A stretch of DNA of 16,879 nt from CAZHBA01 sp964530225 (GCA_964530225.1 CAZHBA010000021.1:1-16879); one strand, 5' to 3'; counted from the first letter of the stretch, positions 6,909 through 14,898 are shown. The notes: generated from the letters alone by a model not told the origin. A program made the numbers and translations.

Positions 6909-9668
6909 ATGATGGATAAACCTGTTTCCTTCACCCTCGACGGCCACGCGGTGACCGCCGCGCCGAACGAAACCATCTGGCAGGTCGCCCAGCGCGATGG
7001 CGTCGAGATACCCCATCTGTGTTACACGCCTGAGCCGGGCTATCGACCGGACGGCAACTGCCGCGCCTGCATGGTCCATATCGAGGGCGAACGGCCGCTC
7101 GCCGCTTCGTGCCTGCGCGCACCCGAAGAGGGCATGGTAGTCGAGACCCAGGCCGAGCGTGCCACCACCGCTCGCAATATGGTGATCGAGTTGCTCGTCG
7201 CCGACCAGCCGGCGCGCGCGGCGGCGCACGATCCGCAATCAAAATTCTGGCAGTGGACCGACCGCATAGGCGTCGCCGCGAGCCGCCTGCCGGCGCGCGG
7301 GACACCGGCCGCCGATCCCAGCCACCCGGCCATAGCGGTCAACCTGGATGCCTGCATCAACTGCAATCTGTGCGTGCGCGCCTGTCGCGAGGTGCAGGTT
7401 AACGATGTCATCGGCATAGCCGGACGCGGCGCCGACACCATGATCGTCTTCGACTTCGACGATCCCATGGGGCAATCGACCTGTGTCGCCTGCGGCGAAT
7501 GCGTGCAGGCCTGTCCCACTGGTGCGCTGCTGCCCGCAACCATGGTCGATGAGGCTGGCGTCGCCAAACCCGTCGCCGATCATACCGTCGAAAGCATTTG
7601 TCCTTATTGCGGCGTCGGTTGTCAGCTCACCTATCACATCAAGGACGACCGCATCCTCAAGGTTGAGGGCCGTAACGGCCCGGCAAACGAGAACCGGCTG
7701 TGCGTCAAGGGTCGCTTCGGTTTTGACTATGTGGGCCATCCGCACCGACTGACCACACCGCTGATCCGTAAGGAGGGCGTCGGCAAGCGCTGGGACGACG
7801 AGGTTGATCCCGCCAACCCGTCGAGTCATTTCCGCAAAGCGACCTGGGAAGAAGCGCTCGACGCCGCCACCAACGGCCTGCGCCAGGTTGCCGGCAGCCA
7901 TGGTGGCCACGCCATCGCCGGCTTCGGCTCGGCCAAGGGTTCGAACGAAGAAGCCTATCTGTTCCAGAAGCTAATTCGCACCGCCTTCAAGACCAACAAT
8001 GTCGATCACTGCACGCGGCTGTGCCACGCCTCGTCGGTGGCGGCTCTGATGGAGACCATCGGCTCAGGCGCGGTTACTGCACCGTTTACCGCGGCGGAGG
8101 ATTCCGACTGCATTATCGTTATCGGCACGCGGCCGACAGAAAACCACCCGGTCGCCGCGACCTACCTAAAACAGGCGACCAAGCACGGTGTGACGCTGAT
8201 CGCCATGGACCCGCGCGGCTACGCGCTGACTCGCCATGCCGACCACTATCTACAGTTCAAGCCCGGTACCGATGTGGCGCTGCTTAACGCGATGATGCAT
8301 ACCATCCTCGAAGAAGGGCTCGCCGACGAGCAATATATCACCAGCTACACCGAAAACTTCGAGGCGCTCAAAGCTAAGGTGGCTGCCTTTCCGCCGGAGA
8401 AAATGGCCAAAGTTTGCGGCATCGACGCCGGGACTATCCGCACCGTGGCCCGCATCTACGCCACTGCCGAGCGGTCGATCATCTTTTGGGGCATGGGTAT
8501 TTCCCAGCATGTGCACGGCACCGATAACGCGCGCTGCCTAATTTCGCTGGCGCTGCTCACCGGCCAGGTCGGCCGCCCCGGCACCGGCTTGCACCCGCTG
8601 CGCGGCCAGAACAACGTGCAAGGTGCGTCCGACGCCGGCCTTATCCCCATGTTCTATCCTGACTATCAGGCGGTGACCAACGTTGACGCGCGTAAACGCT
8701 TCGAGGATTTATGGAGGGTCGACGGCCTCAACCCCAACGCTGGGCTGACGGTGGTCGAGATCATGGACGCCGCACGCGCCGGAGATATTCGCGCCATGTA
8801 CGTCATGGGTGAAAACCCGGCCATGTCGGACCCTGACCAGCACCATGCCCGCAAGGGCCTCGCCGCCTTGGATCATCTAGTGGTGCAGGAAATCTTCCTC
8901 ACCGAGACCGCAGCCCATGCAGACGTCATTCTTCCCGCCTCCGCCTGGCCAGAAAAATCCGGCACTATCACCAACACCAACCGCCAGATGCAGATCGGCC
9001 GGCCGGCGTTACCATTGCCCGGCGACACCCGCCAGGACTGGTGGATCATCCAGGAACTCGCCAAACGCCTCGGCCTCGGCTGGAATTACGGCGGCGTTGA
9101 TGCAGTGTTCGACGAGTTGCGTCAGGCGATGAACTCGATCGACGGCATCACCTGGGAACGTCTGCAGCGCGAGGACGCGGTTACCTGCCCTTGCGAAGCG
9201 GAAGACCAACCGGGCCAAGAGATCATGTTCGCCGCTGGCTTCCCAACGCCGTCGGGCCGCGGCAAGTTCGTGCCCGCCGACGTGCTGCCACCGGACGAAC
9301 TTCCCGACGACGACTATCCCATGGTGCTGACCACCGGGCGTATGCTTGAGCACTGGCATACCGGCGCCATCAGCCGCCGAGCGACAGTGCTCGACAATCT
9401 CGAGCCCGAAGCGGTGGCCACGCTGCATCCGCGTGAATTATGCCGGCTTGCGGTCGAACCCGGCGGCACCATCCGCGTCACCACCCGGCGCGGTGCCATC
9501 GAACTGGCGGCGCGCGCCGACCGCGACGTGCCGGAGGGCATGGTGTTCATCCCGTTCTGCTTCGCCGAGGCGGCGGCCAACCTGCTAACCAATCCGCAAC
9601 TCGATCCGTGGGGCAAAATTCCTGAGTTCAAATTCTGCGCCGCCAAGGTGGAGACCGCGGGCGGGTAA
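6909..9668 (+). CDS. fdhA: NAD-dependent formate dehydrogenase, alpha (catalytic) subunit
   Basis: Oxidises formate to CO2 at a bis-molybdopterin guanine dinucleotide centre (Mo or W). The 919 residues show, in order: a NuoG-like 2Fe-2S domain (C38, C51, C54, C68); two 4Fe-4S clusters (C149, C152, C155, C159 and C192, C195, C198, C202); the molybdopterin-domain 4Fe-4S (C231, C234, C238, C265); and the active site NNVDHCTRLCHASS with metal ligand C372 next to H373, aligning with Sec140-His141 of E. coli FdhH, so this is a Cys enzyme. R565 in PLRGQNNVQGASD matches FdhH Arg333. The C-terminal dinucleotide-binding domain begins near 800 (PMVLTTGRMLEHWHTG). It resembles M. extorquens FDH1 alpha, a tungsten enzyme. 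ATG codons at 6909 and 6912 are both possible; the ribosome site is weak. Confidence 0.95.
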   Translation: MMDKPVSFTLDGHAVTAAPNETIWQVAQRDGVEIPHLCYTPEPGYRPDGNCRACMVHIEGERPLAASCLRAPEEGMVVETQAERATTARNMVIELLVADQPARAAAHDPQSKFWQWTDRIGVAASRLPARGTPAADPSHPAIAVNLDACINCNLCVRACREVQVNDVIGIAGRGADTMIVFDFDDPMGQSTCVACGECVQACPTGALLPATMVDEAGVAKPVADHTVESICPYCGVGCQLTYHIKDDRILKVEGRNGPANENRLCVKGRFGFDYVGHPHRLTTPLIRKEGVGKRWDDEVDPANPSSHFRKATWEEALDAATNGLRQVAGSHGGHAIAGFGSAKGSNEEAYLFQKLIRTAFKTNNVDHCTRLCHASSVAALMETIGSGAVTAPFTAAEDSDCIIVIGTRPTENHPVAATYLKQATKHGVTLIAMDPRGYALTRHADHYLQFKPGTDVALLNAMMHTILEEGLADEQYITSYTENFEALKAKVAAFPPEKMAKVCGIDAGTIRTVARIYATAERSIIFWGMGISQHVHGTDNARCLISLALLTGQVGRPGTGLHPLRGQNNVQGASDAGLIPMFYPDYQAVTNVDARKRFEDLWRVDGLNPNAGLTVVEIMDAARAGDIRAMYVMGENPAMSDPDQHHARKGLAALDHLVVQEIFLTETAAHADVILPASAWPEKSGTITNTNRQMQIGRPALPLPGDTRQDWWIIQELAKRLGLGWNYGGVDAVFDELRQAMNSIDGITWERLQREDAVTCPCEAEDQPGQEIMFAAGFPTPSGRGKFVPADVLPPDELPDDDYPMVLTTGRMLEHWHTGAISRRATVLDNLEPEAVATLHPRELCRLAVEPGGTIRVTTRRGAIELAARADRDVPEGMVFIPFCFAEAAANLLTNPQLDPWGKIPEFKFCAAKVETAGG

Positions 9669-9702
9669 ATCAGATAGTAATAAAAAAAAGGGGGGGGTAG
9701 TA

Positions 9703-10134
9703 GTGGTGGACGCACCAAAAATTTCAGTCGAAGAGATGGAGGCCAAATACGTCGCCCGCGAAAAAACATCGATGGGGTCCGATCTGGTTTTTCTGGACCA
9801 ACGGCTCCCAGCCACGAACGCGAGATCATCAACATGGTCGGTATGGGCGTCACCGAAAATATCGACGATCCGGCGCTCGCACCCAAAATCGCGTCGCCGG
9901 CCTATGGCTTTGCCGTAACTTATAATCGCGCCACCAACAGTAGCGACGCACCTTGCACGCACATCTGACCAAAGAAGTGTTCATTCCGATCCGTGGCGCG
10001 TGGAAGATTTACTGGCTAGAGGGCAATATCGGGTACTCAGCAGTTCTCAAGCCTGGCATCTCGGCGTGGCCGAGCGGGCGCGTAAGACCGGACTGGCCGT
10101 CGACAAAGACGAAAATCTGCAAGAGATCGGGTGA
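9703..10134 (+). pseudogene. Frameshifted cupin-domain protein
   Basis: Starts with GTG codons at 9703/9706 (VDAPKISVEEMEAKYVARE ... DLVFLDQRLP). It jumps to another frame near 9815 (HEREIINMVGMGVTENIDD ... YGFAVTYNRATNSSDA) and again near 9951 (LHAHLTKEVFIPIRG then AWKIYWLEG, the metal-binding cupin motif with H-x-H). It ends in a third change near 10030-10054 (WHLGVAERARKTGLAVDKDE ... QEIG, TGA at 10132-10134). Each of the first two shifts is repaired by one added base (for example GGC for GC in LP-G-HE). The third point also lacks about 30-40 residues that cupins carry between the two motifs, so it is a real deletion. An A8G8 tract (9682-9697) precedes the start. The remnant lies 34 bp after fdhA and could once have been cotranscribed with it. 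Confidence 0.78.
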
Positions 10135-10149
10135 CCGCGAAGAAAAAGA

Positions 10150-10171
10150 CCCGGCCGTTTTCACGGTCGGG
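10150..10171 (+). terminator. Rho-independent terminator after fdhA/cupin remnant
   Basis: CCCGGCCGT (10150-10158), loop TTTC, ACGGTCGGG (10163-10171): a 9-bp GC-rich stem with one G-U pair. It is preceded by an A-run and followed by CCTCTTCTGAGTTTT. It lies 15 bp past the pseudogene stop and would end transcription coming from fdhA. The T-run is interrupted, so efficiency is uncertain. Confidence 0.7.
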
Positions 10172-10425
10172 CCTCTTCTGAGTTTTATTGGGTACAATTT
10201 TTAAGAGCGGGCGGTCCATTTGTTTGGCTCCTGCCCGGCCGGAAAGTACGTTACGTCAGTTTTTCCGAACGCTGCTCCCGTCTCTCCTCCCCTCCCTCGG
10301 ACCGTATTACACACCGCCAGGTAATGTGCCTTCGCGGCGGCGGCGCGCTAGTCTTTCAACCTCGCGCCGTTCTTACAGCGGCGGATATAAGACGGTTTAG
10401 AAACCGAAGTCAACGAACATTGAAC

Positions 10426-10452
10426 AACCAATTAGAGAACTTCTAATTGGTT
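10426..10452 (-). terminator. Perfect hairpin spanning the mobA stop codon
   Basis: AACCAATTAGA and TCTAATTGGTT form an 11-bp perfect inverted repeat around a 5-nt loop. The mobA stop codon (TAG, 10443-10445) lies inside the stem, so the last codons of mobA are part of it. It is AT-rich and no T-run follows on the minus strand. It may therefore be a weak terminator or an RNA 3'-end stabiliser rather than a classical terminator. Confidence 0.45.
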
Positions 10453-11084
10453 AACAACGACTCGGCGGTAACCAGGTCTTCGGGCCGGTTAACGCTGAAA
10501 AAAGGATCGATTGTATCGACGTCAAACTCAACCTCTTTAAGGTTGTAACCCTTAGTCCAGTCTTCCACTTTTCGAATTTCCCGTTCAGTAAGCGCAGCGC
10601 GGAGTTCAGCACGCAAAGCGACCGGCCACAGGCCAAATACCGGGTGACGTCGCCCGCCACTTACCGTGCCGGCCATATCGCCGCTGCCGTCGGCAATCAC
10701 CGCGGACAACCGCTTGACAAAATCGACTGGGAAAAATGGCGCATCGCTCGCAAAAGTTGCTACCCAGTCGCATTTACGGGCGTTGGCCGCGGCCCATTCC
10801 ATGCCCGTCAGTACGCCGGCCAGCGGCCCAGCATAACCGCCGATCGTATCGGCGGCGACGGGCAGACCGAATTGGGCAAATCTTTCGGGGTCACCGTTGG
10901 CATTGACCACCAGCTGTGCAACTTGGGGGGCTGCGCGTTCAACGATGTGGGCTAGGATAGGCCGGCCGCCCAGAACTTGCAGGCATTTATCGCCACCGCC
11001 CATGCGCCGGGACTGGCCGCCGGCGAGCAGAATACCGGCAATCTGCCCGTTCGGACCGGCTCCGCCAGAGTCATGCTCAGCCAT
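10443..11084 (-). CDS. mobA: Molybdenum cofactor guanylyltransferase MobA
   Basis: Transfers GMP from GTP to Mo/W-molybdopterin to give the guanine dinucleotide cofactor used by DMSO-reductase-family enzymes, including the formate dehydrogenase encoded upstream. The 213-residue protein has the nucleotidyltransferase signature LLAGGQSRRMGGGDK (19-33), then VVNANG (59-64), GYAGPLAGVLTGME (83-96) and the metal-binding Asp in ATFASDAPFF (D114). The length is slightly over the family norm because of a Gly/Asn-containing N-terminal tail of about 14 residues. The ribosome site before the ATG at 11084 is poor (AGAGA). The gene stands alone, convergent with fdhA and divergent from the binding-protein gene. 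The stop codon is embedded in a hairpin. Confidence 0.95.
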   Translation of the reverse strand: MAEHDSGGAGPNGQIAGILLAGGQSRRMGGGDKCLQVLGGRPILAHIVERAAPQVAQLVVNANGDPERFAQFGLPVAADTIGGYAGPLAGVLTGMEWAAANARKCDWVATFASDAPFFPVDFVKRLSAVIADGSGDMAGTVSGGRRHPVFGLWPVALRAELRAALTEREIRKVEDWTKGYNLKEVEFDVDTIDPFFSVNRPEDLVTAESLLTN

Positions 11085-11207
11085 GGTTTGTCTCTACTAA
11101 CGCCATCACCGCCACAAACTAGGTTACCGGGGCCGCGCCCGGCAAGACCGCGGGATAAAAGCGTGGACTTTTCTTCGCAATATACTGTGTAATGATGTTT
11201 TTTACGA

Positions 11208-11223
11208 TAACGTAAACTAACGT
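11208..11223 (+). promoter_or_regulatory. Direct repeat TAACGT-AAAC-TAACGT upstream of mobA
   Basis: Two copies of TAACGT one helical turn apart (11208-11213 and 11218-11223), in the AT-rich divergent gap between mobA and the plus-strand genes; the second copy extends to the palindrome TAACGTTA. The spacing suits a DNA-binding protein with tandem half-sites. The binding protein is unknown. Confidence 0.35.
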
Positions 11224-11265
11224 TAATTATGCGTGTTTTCGCTTATATTCGTATGATTCATCTCA

Positions 11266-11433
11266 ATGGGTAAGTTTGGAGCGACGCTGGTCAGTGCGGG
11301 CGCGCTGATCGCCAATTTCGACAGCGAATTTATCACCTGGCTGGCGGGTCAAGCCGCCCAGAAGATTATCGATAACTTTACCATAAACGGCCAACATCCA
11401 TTTCGCAGCGCCCCAATTAGGGGTGCCTATTGA
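11266..11433 (+). CDS. Small ORF or gene remnant, 55 aa
   Basis: An ATG-to-TGA frame whose codon use resembles the neighbouring real genes (GTC AGT GCG GGC GCG CTG ATC GCC), beginning MGKFGATLVSAGALIANFDS and containing EFITWLAGQAAQKIIDNF. There is no clear Shine-Dalgarno before the ATG and the frame has an in-frame stop just upstream. I do not recognise the family. It could be a short leader-like gene before the binding-protein gene, or the surviving piece of a larger decayed gene, which this window shows elsewhere. Confidence 0.3.
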   Translation: MGKFGATLVSAGALIANFDSEFITWLAGQAAQKIIDNFTINGQHPFRSAPIRGAY

Positions 11434-11481
11434 CCCCGGCACCACTTTTGCTCTACCCGTCAGAGCCCAATAACAGGAAAC

Positions 11482-12606
11482 TTGACCTTGTCTGCGCACC
11501 GACTGCGATTACGAATATTGTCCGTCGCCGCCGCGGTATTGGCGTTACCGGCTGCCTTCGCCGCCGCGCAAACCACTGAAGAAAAAGACACGCTGCCCTT
11601 CATCGCGGTCACTGCGATTGTCCGCGACGCGTCGGTTGATGCGTTGTACACGGGCATAACAGACGCCCTGCGCGAGGCCGGTCACCGTGACGGCGATACA
11701 GTTCGCCTGCGCTTTGAGAATGCCCAGGCCGATGCCGTAAAGGCGGCCGAAATCGTCAGATCGTTCGAACGTGAAGGTGCGAAAATAATCGTCGCGCTCA
11801 CCGAACCCTCGGCGCGTATCGCGGTGGCAGAACGGCTACGTGTTCCCCTAGTCGTCGCCGGCATCGGCCCGGCAACTGCCGAGGATTTACGGCATAAGCG
11901 CAAGGCGCGTTCGGTTACCGGGATCATCAACGCGGAGCGCTACGACACCCAACTGGCACTCATTCGCGAAGTCGTGCCCAATGTGCGCACCGTCGCCATA
12001 CCGGTCGGTGTCAACGATCAGGCGGACGAAGAGGCAATACGGTCGACGATCGCGTTCGCCCGCAGCATCGACCTCACCATCGAGCAATTGCCAGTCTCGG
12101 TCGAAAACAGCACGATCAGTGCGCGGATCAACAGTTACGCACCGGATCAAACAGTGGTCCTTCTCGACAAACGGATTTTTCCCGAGGCGCCGATTGAGCA
12201 GATCATCGCCGCTGCCGAGGCGGCGAATCTAACGGTTTTCGGCAGTGACGAAGATACCGTTGTGCACGGCGCCTTGGCAGCAATCATTACCGACTCCTAC
12301 GGTACGGGACAGCAGATCGGCCGTTTGGTGGCACTTATTTTGCGTGAACCGACTGCATCCCGAACACAGATGCAACCGGCCAAGCCGTCCTACGTCGTTA
12401 TAAACCAGGACACTGCCTCGCGGTCCGGAATAGAGATACCCGACACGGTGCTGGCCCACCGTGGCCGGGTCATCGGCTGGGCCAACATCAAAGGACCGCA
12501 CCCGCGAGACAAGCCGACCGCCCCCGAACCGCTGCCGCCCTTATCTGACAAACCAAAAACCGGAACCGCTAATCCCCGTTCCAAACCACCTGCCCAAAAT
12601 CGCTGA
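11482..12606 (+). CDS. Periplasmic ABC-type substrate-binding protein (PF04392-like)
   Basis: A 374-residue exported protein of the ABC transporter substrate-binding/X type. The N-terminus is a signal peptide (hydrophobic ILSVAAAVLALPAAFAAA, cleavage near AAA-QTT). The mature part follows the family order: VTAIVRDASVDALYTGITDA, LRFENAQAD, IVALTEPSARIAVAERLRVP, VVAGIGPAT, VTGIIN, a second lobe with VVPNVRTVAIPVGVN, then GSDEDTVVHGALAAIITDSY and IGRLVALILRE. The last 40 residues are Pro/Lys-rich (KGPHPRDKPTAPEPLPP ...), probably unstructured. Translation starts at a TTG (11482) with AGGA just upstream; a second TTG at 11488 has better spacing. No permease or ATPase gene is beside it. Ligand unknown. 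The 3' end overlaps the convergent regulator gene by 38 bp. Confidence 0.8.
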   Translation: MTLSAHRLRLRILSVAAAVLALPAAFAAAQTTEEKDTLPFIAVTAIVRDASVDALYTGITDALREAGHRDGDTVRLRFENAQADAVKAAEIVRSFEREGAKIIVALTEPSARIAVAERLRVPLVVAGIGPATAEDLRHKRKARSVTGIINAERYDTQLALIREVVPNVRTVAIPVGVNDQADEEAIRSTIAFARSIDLTIEQLPVSVENSTISARINSYAPDQTVVLLDKRIFPEAPIEQIIAAAEAANLTVFGSDEDTVVHGALAAIITDSYGTGQQIGRLVALILREPTASRTQMQPAKPSYVVINQDTASRSGIEIPDTVLAHRGRVIGWANIKGPHPRDKPTAPEPLPPLSDKPKTGTANPRSKPPAQNR

Positions 12607-13471
12607 CATCGTAGCCGGTGAGTTCGCCAGCGCGGTTCCGGAAGGCCGCGCTGCGCGCGAACGCCAACAGCGTTTGCATCGGCGGCTCGAAGAAGTCGTG
12701 GCGGCGGATCACCAGATCGAAGCATTCGTCGACCAGCGGCACAAAATCCAGCCGGTGTTGGCGGGCCACCGCGGCGATGGCGACGCCGGCGTCAGCCTTG
12801 CCGTCGGCGATCAACGCGGCCAGGTCGTCCTCGCTGCGGGCCGGCGGCGATACCAGGTCGACTTCGTCCGGCTCGATCTCGGCATCAACCAGCAGCTGAC
12901 GCAACAGCATTTGGCTACCCGCCCCTTCCTGGCGCTGACCGACCCGCGGTCTGGCTCGCGGCTTGCCTTCACCACTACCACCAAGGTCGGCAATACCGGT
13001 TAGACCGAGCGGATTACCGGCGGCCACCAATAGACCCTGCTGGCGTTGCGCCCAGCGGATCACCACGACGTCGCGGCTGCCGAGCGCGCAACGCACCCAC
13101 GGCACGTTATACGTACCGGTTTCGGGATCACGCATATGGGTGCCACAGGCTGCCGCTTCGCCGGCACCTATACGCGCCAGACCATCCATGCTGCCGCCCG
13201 CGAGAATAGCCAGACCGCAATTACTTTCGCGCACAGCCCAGTCGAGCAAGGGGTCATGGCTGCCGGCAACGATCGCCGGCGCCGGCGCCATGGCGATGCC
13301 GGTCGAGGCGACACCCTGCAAAATCCAGCGGTCGATGAGCACCTTGGGGAATAGCCACTTTCCGGCTTTGCGCGAACATGGAATGTTACCCTGGCGGACC
13401 AGATCGTAGACCTTGCGCTCCTTGATGCGCAGATAGCCCGCAACCTCGCTCGTCGTCATCAGGTCGCTCAT
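12569..13471 (-). CDS. HTH (excisionase-type) regulator with PBP-like ligand domain
   Basis: A 300-residue one-component regulator. Residues 5-50 form an excisionase/HTH_17 domain (MTTSEVAGYLRIKERKVYDL ... KWLFPKVLIDRWI). Residues about 70-295 form a PBP-like domain (PF12727 type): GSHDPLLDWAVRE, GGSMDGLARIGAGEAAACGTH, GTYNVP, RQQGLLVAAGNPLGL, ADAGVAIAAVARQHRLDFVP, and a terminal GYDVSDFGQVVWN. This domain is related to molybdate-type binding proteins and such regulators occur with molybdopterin genes, so sensing of Mo/W oxyanion or cofactor status is a reasonable inference, not shown. The start at 13471 has GGAG 9 nt upstream; an in-frame ATG at 13495 has no good site. It is divergent from moaA with a palindrome between them, suggesting autoregulation and control of moaA. 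Confidence 0.85.
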   Translation of the reverse strand: MSDLMTTSEVAGYLRIKERKVYDLVRQGNIPCSRKAGKWLFPKVLIDRWILQGVASTGIAMAPAPAIVAGSHDPLLDWAVRESNCGLAILAGGSMDGLARIGAGEAAACGTHMRDPETGTYNVPWVRCALGSRDVVVIRWAQRQQGLLVAAGNPLGLTGIADLGGSGEGKPRARPRVGQRQEGAGSQMLLRQLLVDAEIEPDEVDLVSPPARSEDDLAALIADGKADAGVAIAAVARQHRLDFVPLVDECFDLVIRRHDFFEPPMQTLLAFARSAAFRNRAGELTGYDVSDFGQVVWNGD

Positions 13472-13513
13472 GGCCGGTTTCTCCAAGCCTAACATTAACT
13501 TAAGACCTATATT

Positions 13514-13535
13514 GCATATTTTGGTGGTTATATGC
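13514..13535. promoter_or_regulatory. Palindrome between regulator and moaA, likely operator
   Basis: GCATAT (13514-13519) and ATATGC (13530-13535) are perfect 6-bp half-sites with a 10-bp centre, a spacing suited to a dimeric DNA-binding protein. It lies about 43 bp upstream of the regulator ATG and 150 bp upstream of moaA, where an autoregulatory operator would be expected. The bound protein is inferred. Confidence 0.5.
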
Positions 13536-13578
13536 TGTTTTTTACCATGGACGGATTGCGCCGAATAGTTGGAAAAAT

Positions 13579-13593
13579 GTGGCAGTAAGCCAC
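13579..13593 (+). other. Short hairpin in the moaA leader
   Basis: GTGGC, loop AGTAA, GCCAC: a perfect 5-bp stem about 95 bp before the moaA start. It is too small and isolated to be called a Moco riboswitch, whose multi-helix layout I could not fit here. It may be incidental. Confidence 0.25.
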
Positions 13594-13685
13594 GGTAGCC
13601 CCCTCTACTTCTTTTTACCCAAATGTACTACATACATCCCTATACGGTGGCCTTTCGCCAACGACAGCTTTTCGAGTTTAGAGCC

Positions 13686-14690
13686 ATGAGTGACGTCCCC
13701 CTGATCGATCCCTATAACCGCCATGTCAGCTATCTGCGGGTTTCAGTCACCGACCGCTGCGATCTACGCTGTTCGTACTGCATGGCCGAGGATATGACGT
13801 TCCTGCCGAAGAAGGAGGTGCTGTCGCTCGAGGAACTCGACCGCCTGTGCTCCAGCTTCGTCGATCTCGGCGTGCGTAAGCTCCGGCTGACCGGCGGCGA
13901 ACCCCTGGTACGCAAGAACATCATGTGGCTGGTGCGCCGCCTGGGCCGGCATCTGGAAAGCGGCGCGCTGGACGAACTGACGCTGACATCGAATGCAACC
14001 CAACTGGCAAAATACGCCGACGAGTTGGCCAATACCGGGGTGCGACGGATCAACGTCTCGCTCGACACCCTGGACCCGGCAAAGTTCACCGCCATTACCC
14101 GCTGGGGCGAACTCGACCAAGTGCTCGACGGGCTGGCCGCGGCCGAACGCGCCGGCCTAGCCGTCAAGATTAACGCGGTCGCCCTCAAGGGATTCAACGA
14201 AGACGAAATGGACCGCCTACTGGCGTGGTGCGGTGAATGCGGCTTCGATATGACGATCATCGAGGTCATGCCCATGGGCGATATCGGCGCCCAGCGCGTC
14301 GACCAATATTTGCCCCTGTCGATGGTTCGTGCCCGGCTGGCCGAGCGCTGGACCCTGATCGAAAGCGATCACACCACGGGGGGACCGGCGCGTTATTACG
14401 ACGTGCTGGAAACCGGCGGCCGTATAGGCTTTATCACGCCGATGACCCATAATTTCTGCGAATCCTGCAACCGCGTCCGCCTGACCTGCACCGGCACACT
14501 CTATATGTGTCTGGGCCAGGAAGACGCCGCGGACATGCGCGCGGTGCTACGCGCCAACGATGATGGCGAGGTACTCAAACAAGCCATCCGCGACGCGATC
14601 ACACGCAAGTCCAAAGGCCATGATTTCATCATCGACCGCCGCCACCACCAGCCCGCCGTGGCCCGCCACATGAGCGTTACCGGCGGGTAG
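13686..14690 (+). CDS. moaA: GTP 3',8-cyclase MoaA
   Basis: Radical-SAM enzyme that converts GTP to 3',8-cyclo-GTP, the first step of molybdopterin synthesis. With the ATG at 13686 the protein has 334 residues. The SAM cluster motif CDLRCSYC gives C25, C29 and C32; LRLTGGEPL follows; the C-terminal cluster is C258, C261 and C275 (CESCNRVRLTCTGTLYMC); and the chain ends in the functionally required Gly-Gly (SVTGG). The reading frame extends upstream to an ATG at 13623, but those 21 residues are not family-like and have no ribosome site, whereas AGAG precedes 13686. It supplies cofactor for the formate dehydrogenase in this window. No moaC, moaD or moaE follows it. Confidence 0.97.
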   Translation: MSDVPLIDPYNRHVSYLRVSVTDRCDLRCSYCMAEDMTFLPKKEVLSLEELDRLCSSFVDLGVRKLRLTGGEPLVRKNIMWLVRRLGRHLESGALDELTLTSNATQLAKYADELANTGVRRINVSLDTLDPAKFTAITRWGELDQVLDGLAAAERAGLAVKINAVALKGFNEDEMDRLLAWCGECGFDMTIIEVMPMGDIGAQRVDQYLPLSMVRARLAERWTLIESDHTTGGPARYYDVLETGGRIGFITPMTHNFCESCNRVRLTCTGTLYMCLGQEDAADMRAVLRANDDGEVLKQAIRDAITRKSKGHDFIIDRRHHQPAVARHMSVTGG

Positions 14691-14898
14691 CTCTCAAATT
14701 TAGCGCCACCTGCGAGCGCCGGAACACCCACCAAAGTCTTTACGGTTTGGCCTTTTTATCGAGGCAACCATGACCCGCTTGTGTTGCAACGATCGGTTGA
14801 GGCGTCGGGCTAGAGCGGATTATTTCATACCCCACCCAGACACCTGCATCGTCGACTGTGGTTACGAAACCTTGCACAATGACGTTCGGGGGACCGCC

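Noticed and set aside
7239..7910. Long antisense open frame (223 codons) within fdhA, and similar ones elsewhere
   Set aside because: The fdhA frame carries all cluster ligands. The antisense frame arises from high GC and codon bias.
8004..8045. Possible selenocysteine formate dehydrogenase
   Set aside because: The active-site codon is TGC (Cys372), not TGA, so no SECIS element or Sec machinery is required.
10309..10318. ACACACCGCC, as in the 3' end of 16S rRNA
   Set aside because: Only ten bases match and the flanks do not continue into rRNA sequence.
13560..13685. Moco riboswitch before moaA
   Set aside because: Only a 5-bp hairpin is seen and the multi-helix consensus could not be fitted.
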